Shown: positions 5,654-9,436 of the stretch, one piece after another | Numbering within the stretch: position 1 is the first letter of the stretch | Layout: every line of letters starts with the position of its first letter | Origin: an uncultured Collinsella sp. | GTDB lineage: Bacteria; Actinomycetota; Coriobacteriia; Coriobacteriales; Coriobacteriaceae | Assembly (NCBI GenBank): GCA_900542965.1 | Contig: UQPY01000073.1 | Span: forward strand, 1-9,436 | DNA length: 9,436 nt | Direction: 5' to 3' | The notes under the pieces: model-generated | The model's database searches: none | Told to the model about the DNA's origin: nothing | The model's input: only the letters and a program-made list of their open reading frames with translations | Translations under genes and position numbers: made by a program

Positions 5654-6568
5654 ATGACTGATGCCGTTGAGGTTCTGCGAATTGATTCGCTCGAGGACGA
5701 GCGGCTCGATGCCTACGTGCGACTGACCGAGCGTGAGCTGCGCTGCGTGCTAGAGCCGCAAAAGGGCATCTTTATCGCCGAGAGTGCCAAGGTTATTGAG
5801 CGCGCGGTGCGTGCCGGATATCAGCCGGTGAGCTTTCTTTTGGGCGAACGCTGGCTCGACCAGATGATGCCGCTGTTTGAGCGCCTAGTCGTGCGCGAGG
5901 GCGCGGGTCCTGTTCCTGTGTTCGTTGCCTCCATGGAGCTCATGGAGCAGTTGACGGGCTTTAACGTGACGCGCGGCGCGCTGGCGGCGTTCCGTCGCCC
6001 GCGGCAGATTCCGGTTGATGAGTTCTTGGGTGGCGTCGTCGAGGCGGCGGGGGAGCGCCCGGTGCGCGTGTGCGTGCTCGAGGGTATTGTCGACCACACG
6101 AACGTGGGTGCGATTTTCCGCTCGGCCGCCGCGCTCAATGTCGACGGTATTTTGGTCAGTCCGACGTGCTGCGACCCGCTGTACCGTCGCTCGGCCCGCG
6201 TGAGCATGGGCACCGTGTTTCAGGTGCCGTGGACGCGCATTGGCAGCGAGGCTCGTGTGTGGCCGCATGATGGTCTGAGCGCGTTGCACGATGCCGGTTT
6301 TTCGTGTGCCGCTATGGCGTTGACGGACGATTCCGTATCGCTGGACGATCACGTGCTGCAGGAGATTGACCGCTTGGCAATCTTTATGGGTACCGAGGGT
6401 GCCGGCTTGGGCGCCAAGACCATTGCCGGCTGTGACCACGCGGTGCGCATTCCGATGGCGCACGGGGTCGATTCGCTTAACGTGGCCGCGGCGAGCGCCG
6501 TCGCCTTTTGGCAGCTGTGCCCGCACGTGAGCAATGAGTATCACTACCAGCCGGGTTTGTATCACTAG
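5654..6568 (+). CDS. TrmH/SpoU-family RNA 2'-O-ribose methyltransferase
   Basis: The protein (304 residues) transfers a methyl group from S-adenosylmethionine to a ribose 2'-OH in tRNA or rRNA; the exact nucleotide cannot be read from sequence. Residues about 10-115 form the N-terminal RNA-binding lobe (RELRCVLEPQKGIFIAES). The SPOUT trefoil-knot domain follows: motif 1 TNVGAIFRSAAALNVDGI (149-166) with Asn150 and Arg157, motif 2 YRRSARVSMGTVFQVPW (177-193), motif 3 IFMGTEGAGL (243-252) and RIPMAHGVDSLNVAAASAVA (265-284). The start is uncertain: ATG 5654 gives a sensible N terminus, while ATG 5621 would add 11 Cys-rich residues and has no ribosome binding site. AAGAAGG (5631-5637) is 16 bases from 5654, rather far. 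The gene appears monocistronic, between a hairpin and a 125-base gap. Confidence 0.9.
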   Translation: MTDAVEVLRIDSLEDERLDAYVRLTERELRCVLEPQKGIFIAESAKVIERAVRAGYQPVSFLLGERWLDQMMPLFERLVVREGAGPVPVFVASMELMEQLTGFNVTRGALAAFRRPRQIPVDEFLGGVVEAAGERPVRVCVLEGIVDHTNVGAIFRSAAALNVDGILVSPTCCDPLYRRSARVSMGTVFQVPWTRIGSEARVWPHDGLSALHDAGFSCAAMALTDDSVSLDDHVLQEIDRLAIFMGTEGAGLGAKTIAGCDHAVRIPMAHGVDSLNVAAASAVAFWQLCPHVSNEYHYQPGLYH

Positions 6569-6693
6569 GCAGATATTTCGCACCTGGCTCTGATTCGGGG
6601 TGTTTCGGTCGACGCCAGTCGGTGCTAAGCTGATATTGGCTTTGGTCTTAAATTGCCGTTTTGTTGTTTAACATACGTTGGCGGGGAGGGCGT
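6569..6693 (+). other. Intergenic region before the MATE gene, with its ribosome binding site
   Basis: This 125-base spacer holds the ribosome binding site GGAGG (6685-6689), 4 bases before the GTG at 6694. It is AT-richer around 6637-6676. A possible extended -10 (TGC-TAAGCT near 6623-6631) lacks a good -35, so I assign no promoter. No clear terminator hairpin with a T-run follows the methyltransferase stop. Confidence 0.4.
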
Positions 6694-8046
6694 GTGGCTA
6701 AGAAATCTACGGCTATCGATGTAACGCAGGGTGTCATTTGGCAACAGCTGCTGTCGCTGTGCGTCCCCATCTTCTTTAGTTCGTTTTTTCAACAGGCTTA
6801 CACGCTTATCGGTACGTATATCGTTGGCCAGTTTGGCGGCAAGCTCGCGCTGGGCGGCATTCAGGCCACGATGGTCCTCACCGAGCTCTGCATTGGCTTT
6901 TGCGTTGGCGTTGGCGCCGGCTGCGCGGTCATTACCGGTCAGTATTTTGGCCAGCACGATGATGAGCGACTGAGTCGTTCGGTCCATACAGCCATGACGC
7001 TCGCGCTGGTGGGCGGTATCGCTTTCTCGATTCTTGGCATAGTGTTCGTTGAGCCCATGCTGGTGCTTATGAACACGCCGCATGAACTATTGGCCGAGGG
7101 CGTGGCCTATGCTCGCTGTTATTTTGCCGCGATGGTTGCGGCACTGCTGCTGAATATGGGAACCGCACTGCTGCGTGCCGTGGGCGATACGCGCGGGCCC
7201 GCCGTGATCATTGCCTCTGGCTGCCTGGTTAACGTGGTGCTGGATATCATCTTTGTCGCTGTGTTGCATATGGAGGCGCTGGGCTGCGGCATCGCAGTGG
7301 CGCTGACCATTTGCTCCAATGCAACGATGATCGTGTTGCGCATGATGCGCGCTCCGGGTGCATGGCGTCTTTCGCTGTCTAAGCTCGGTATCGATCGCGG
7401 TATTTGCAAGAGTATGATCTCGTGTGGTCTGCCACTCGGTTTTCAATCGGCTGCCTATTCGATCTCGAACGTGCTGATCCAGGTGTCGGTTAATTCGTTT
7501 GGCGCCGATGTCACGACTGCTTGGGGTCTATCTGGGCGCCTGGATGGCATTATCTGGATGGTGACCGAGGCGCTCGGCGTATCGATCACTACGTTCTCGG
7601 CGCAGAACTTTGGCGCGCGCAACTACGAGCGCATGCGCAAGGGCTATCATACGTCGCTCGTGCTGTCGTTTATGCTCATTGGTGGCCTGTCTGCCGTGCT
7701 GCTGGTGTTCTCGGGCCCGCTGTCGCGTTTGTTTGTCGACGATGCTTCGATTTCGGCGTACACCACGACTATCCTCCATTTCATTGCGCCGTTCTATGCG
7801 ATTTTCTCGATTATCGAGAACGCCTCGGGTTCCATCCGCGGCGCCGGCGTGAGTCTGCAGCCTATGATGCTCACCATCTTTGGCACCGTCGTACTCAGAG
7901 TGATTTGGGTGTTTGCGATCATGCCCTTCGATCCGTCGCTTGAGCACCTGCTGCTGGTTTACCCTGTAACTTGGCTCATCACGGCCACGATGTTTACCAT
8001 CTACCACCACAGCGGCAACTGGCTCGGCCGCGCCACTGCCAAATGA
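6694..8046 (+). CDS. MATE-family efflux transporter
   Basis: MATE proteins are inner-membrane antiporters that export cationic drugs, dyes or metabolites using a Na+ or H+ gradient. The 450-residue product has the usual length and alternating hydrophobic segments consistent with 12 transmembrane helices in two pseudo-symmetric halves. The first half begins WQQLLSLCVPIFFSSFFQQAY (16-36) and includes the characteristic cytoplasmic loop GQYFGQHDDERL (82-93); the equivalent loop of the second half is AQNFGARNYERMRKG. A family-typical ALLRAVGDTRGP stretch occurs near 160-170, and its second-half counterpart is SGSIRGAGVSLQP. I chose GTG 6694 because of the GGAGG just upstream; a TTG at 6661 would add 11 residues without hydrophobic or family character. 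Substrate and coupling ion cannot be told. The stop TGA forms the left edge of an inverted repeat. Confidence 0.93.
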   Translation: MAKKSTAIDVTQGVIWQQLLSLCVPIFFSSFFQQAYTLIGTYIVGQFGGKLALGGIQATMVLTELCIGFCVGVGAGCAVITGQYFGQHDDERLSRSVHTAMTLALVGGIAFSILGIVFVEPMLVLMNTPHELLAEGVAYARCYFAAMVAALLLNMGTALLRAVGDTRGPAVIIASGCLVNVVLDIIFVAVLHMEALGCGIAVALTICSNATMIVLRMMRAPGAWRLSLSKLGIDRGICKSMISCGLPLGFQSAAYSISNVLIQVSVNSFGADVTTAWGLSGRLDGIIWMVTEALGVSITTFSAQNFGARNYERMRKGYHTSLVLSFMLIGGLSAVLLVFSGPLSRLFVDDASISAYTTTILHFIAPFYAIFSIIENASGSIRGAGVSLQPMMLTIFGTVVLRVIWVFAIMPFDPSLEHLLLVYPVTWLITATMFTIYHHSGNWLGRATAK

Positions 8047-8127
8047 TCCCTTGGGGACGGAGGAAAACGGATCATTGCTCTCCGTCGTGATGTCGATGAT
8101 CCGTTTTCCTCCGTCCCCTTCGGATCA
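8044..8127. repeat. Nested inverted repeat (BIME/REP-like) between convergent genes
   Basis: The 22-base arm 8053-8074 (begins GGGGACGGAGG, ends CGGATCA) is perfectly complementary to 8097-8118, around a 22-base centre. Outside a 3-base mismatch on each side, TGATCC (8044-8049) pairs with GGATCA (8122-8127). Each half is itself bounded by TGATCC and GGATCA, so each can also form its own 6-bp hairpin with a 19-base loop. The centre carries a further CTCCGTC (8080-8086) like the arms. The element starts on the MATE stop codon and ends one base before the stop of the cobalamin adenosyltransferase remnant. It could act as a bidirectional terminator, though no T-run flanks it. It resembles a pair of inverted REP units; no transposase or target duplication is seen. 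Confidence 0.85.
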
Positions 8128-8128
8128 A

Positions 8129-8325
8129 TTAGTATTCGATGCCTTGGCGGGCCAGGAGGCCTTCGTCGAAGTAGTGTTTGACGGGGCGCATTTCGGTGAC
8201 CAGGTCAGCAAGGTCGGCGAGTGGCAGCAAGCCGCGGCCGGTCAGTATGAGCTCTGTGGTGTCGGGTTTCATCGCGATCAGTTGCCCGTATAGATTTGAA
8301 CCTTGCCGACTTCTAGTGATGCCAT
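8129..8325 (-). pseudogene. Cob(I)alamin (corrinoid) adenosyltransferase remnant, CobA/CobO/BtuR family, internally deleted
   Basis: On the minus strand, ATG at 8325 begins MASLEVGKVQIYTGN, which looks like the N terminus of CobA/BtuR-type ATP:corrinoid adenosyltransferases just before their GKGKTT P-loop, then hits TGA (8280-8278). From about 8281 a different frame reads LIAMKPDTTELILTGRG, continues ADLADLVTEMRPVKH (spanning about 8208-8164) and ends ARQGIEY with TAA at 8131-8129; this is the C terminus of the same family. About 50 C-terminal residues and 15 N-terminal residues remain of a protein normally near 170-200, so the P-loop and central domain are lost and the junction is out of frame. 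The intact enzyme adenosylates corrinoids in B12 metabolism; this copy cannot. It is divergent from ftsH and convergent with the MATE gene. Alternatively the deletion is an assembly error. Confidence 0.8.
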
Positions 8326-8417
8326 CTCTGTCTTTTCGTGCCCGGCGTCGGTTTATCGCCGTCCGGGTTGGGTATTCTAGAAAGCATTATTAACCCCAGT
8401 AGATGGAGTTCAAGCAG
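8326..8417. other. Divergent intergenic region before ftsH
   Basis: This 92-base region contains a small GC hairpin, CGGCG (8343-8347) with CGCCG (8357-8361) around a 9-base loop, and a possible plus-strand -10 TATTCT (8373-8378) with only a weak -35 (TTTATC, 8352-8357, 15-bp spacing). GGAG at 8405-8408 lies 9 bases before the ftsH ATG at 8418. Nothing else is recognisable. Confidence 0.35.
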
Positions 8418-9436
8418 ATGGAGATGGATGACAACAAGCGTAGACGGAATATGATCCTCTACGTGCTCATCGCCTTCGTCGTCTACCTCGTGCTCTCGAC
8501 CGTTCTGTTCCCCAACATCGGTCACACGCAGCAGATTACGAAGACCGATTACTCGACGTTTGTCAAAGCGCTCGATAAGAAGAGTGTCGACAAGGTCGAG
8601 TACAACACGGACGATTACTCGATTTATTACACCAAGAAGGGCGAGGACGAGAACATCGCCTATAAGACGACCGGTGTGCCGAACGATGCGGGCTTTACCG
8701 ATCGCGTGCTTGAGTCTGGCGCTTCGCTGGAGTCGGTCGTTCCCGATAAAAACTCGGGTTTGATGACCTACTACCTGCTTACGCTCATCCTTCCCATGGC
8801 GATTTTCTTCCTGATCGGCTGGTGGCTCAACCGCCGCATGAAGAAGGCCATGGGTGATGACGGTCCTTCGATGAACTTTGGCGGCGGTGGCTTTGGCGGC
8901 GGCGGACTGGGTAAGTCCGGCGCGCGCGTGATCGCCTCCAAGGACGTGGGCGTGACCTTTAAGGACGTCGCCGGCCAGGAAGAGGCCAAGGAGTCTCTCA
9001 AGGAGGTCGTCGACTTTCTGGAGAAGCCGCAGCGCTATGAGGAGATCGGCGCCAAGTTGCCGCGCGGTGCTCTCCTTGTTGGCCCTCCGGGTACCGGTAA
9101 GACCCTGCTTGCCAAGGCTGTTGCCGGCGAGGCGGGCGTTCCGTTCTTTAGCATTTCGGGCTCTGAGTTCGTTGAGATGTTTGTCGGTCGCGGCGCTGCT
9201 AAGGTTCGTGACCTGTTTAAGCAGGCCAAGGAAAAGGCGCCGTGTATCGTCTTTATCGATGAGATCGATACCATCGGTAAGAAGCGCGACGGCGGCGGCT
9301 TTAGCGGCAACGACGAGCGCGAGCAGACGCTCAATCAGTTGCTGACCGAGATGGATGGATTCGACAACCACAAGGGTATCGTTGTCCTTGCCGCAACAAA
9401 CCGCCCCGACAGTCTCGATCCGGCGCTGCTGCGCCC
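8418..9436 (+). CDS. ftsH: ATP-dependent zinc metalloprotease FtsH (3' end outside window)
   Basis: FtsH is a membrane-anchored hexameric AAA+ protease that extracts and degrades misfolded membrane proteins and regulatory proteins. The visible 339 codons show a basic start (NKRRR), transmembrane helix 1 (about 12-31), an extracytoplasmic domain (about 32-114), transmembrane helix 2 (about 116-137), a glycine-rich linker (FGGGGFGGGGLGKSG, 154-168) and the AAA domain: Walker A GPPGTGKT (222-229), pore segment EMFVGRGA (253-260), Walker B CIVFIDEID (276-284) and the second region of homology ATNRPDSLDPALLR (326-339). The zinc protease domain with HExxH is beyond the window. I start at ATG 8418 (GGAG 9 bases upstream); in-frame ATGs at 8403 and 8424 are alternatives. 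The Arg after FVG in the pore segment is unusual; many FtsHs have Val or Met. Confidence 0.95.
   Translation, partial: MEMDDNKRRRNMILYVLIAFVVYLVLSTVLFPNIGHTQQITKTDYSTFVKALDKKSVDKVEYNTDDYSIYYTKKGEDENIAYKTTGVPNDAGFTDRVLESGASLESVVPDKNSGLMTYYLLTLILPMAIFFLIGWWLNRRMKKAMGDDGPSMNFGGGGFGGGGLGKSGARVIASKDVGVTFKDVAGQEEAKESLKEVVDFLEKPQRYEEIGAKLPRGALLVGPPGTGKTLLAKAVAGEAGVPFFSISGSEFVEMFVGRGAAKVRDLFKQAKEKAPCIVFIDEIDTIGKKRDGGGFSGNDEREQTLNQLLTEMDGFDNHKGIVVLAATNRPDSLDPALLR

Noticed and set aside
8051..8293. 80-codon plus-strand frame after the MATE gene
   Set aside because: It runs through the inverted repeat and the antisense strand of the adenosyltransferase remnant, whose minus-strand translation is recognisable.
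8313..9371. Long minus-strand open frame opposite ftsH
   Set aside because: The plus strand encodes FtsH with all AAA motifs; the antisense frame is a codon-bias artefact.

Overview
The window looks like core chromosome of a GC-rich anaerobic actinobacterium. I suspect class Coriobacteriia (Collinsella or a close relative), from the protein flavour and the co-occurrence of a phi3T-like thymidylate synthase, a DUF134/NifX protein and FtsH. That is inference; no rRNA or marker gene is present to prove it.

Layout. Positions 1-3120 (+) hold a tight cluster: the C-terminal ATPase half of SMC (cut by the window edge), ftsY overlapping it by one base, and ffh 10 bases further on. These are a chromosome condensin followed by both GTPases of co-translational protein targeting (SRP receptor and SRP protein). 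A strong hairpin at 3141-3180 follows ffh. On the minus strand, 3237-4001 encodes one protein fusing a DUF134 helix-turn-helix domain to a NifX/dinitrogenase-cofactor-type domain with a Cys/His-rich tail. Its 166-base divergent upstream region carries two near-identical palindromes 53 bp apart. On the plus strand, thyA and a dihydrofolate reductase gene (4168-5544) form a two-gene dTMP/folate operon: ThyA makes dTMP and oxidises methylene-THF to DHF, and DHFR regenerates THF. A hairpin at 5587-5609 separates it from a TrmH/SpoU-family RNA 2'-O-methyltransferase (5654-6568). A MATE-family exporter follows (6694-8046). Between the MATE gene and ftsH lie an 84-base nested inverted repeat (8044-8127) and a minus-strand remnant of a cob(I)alamin adenosyltransferase gene, which keeps only its two ends (8129-8325). 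The window ends inside ftsH (8418 to the edge), a membrane AAA+ protease.

Most of the window is ordinary housekeeping DNA. The points deserving attention are the DUF134-NifX fusion, with a preserved internal ribosome binding site and paired candidate operators; the internally deleted corrinoid adenosyltransferase gene; the nested inverted repeat exactly between two convergent genes; and a DHFR lacking the usual Pro-Trp of the Met20 loop.
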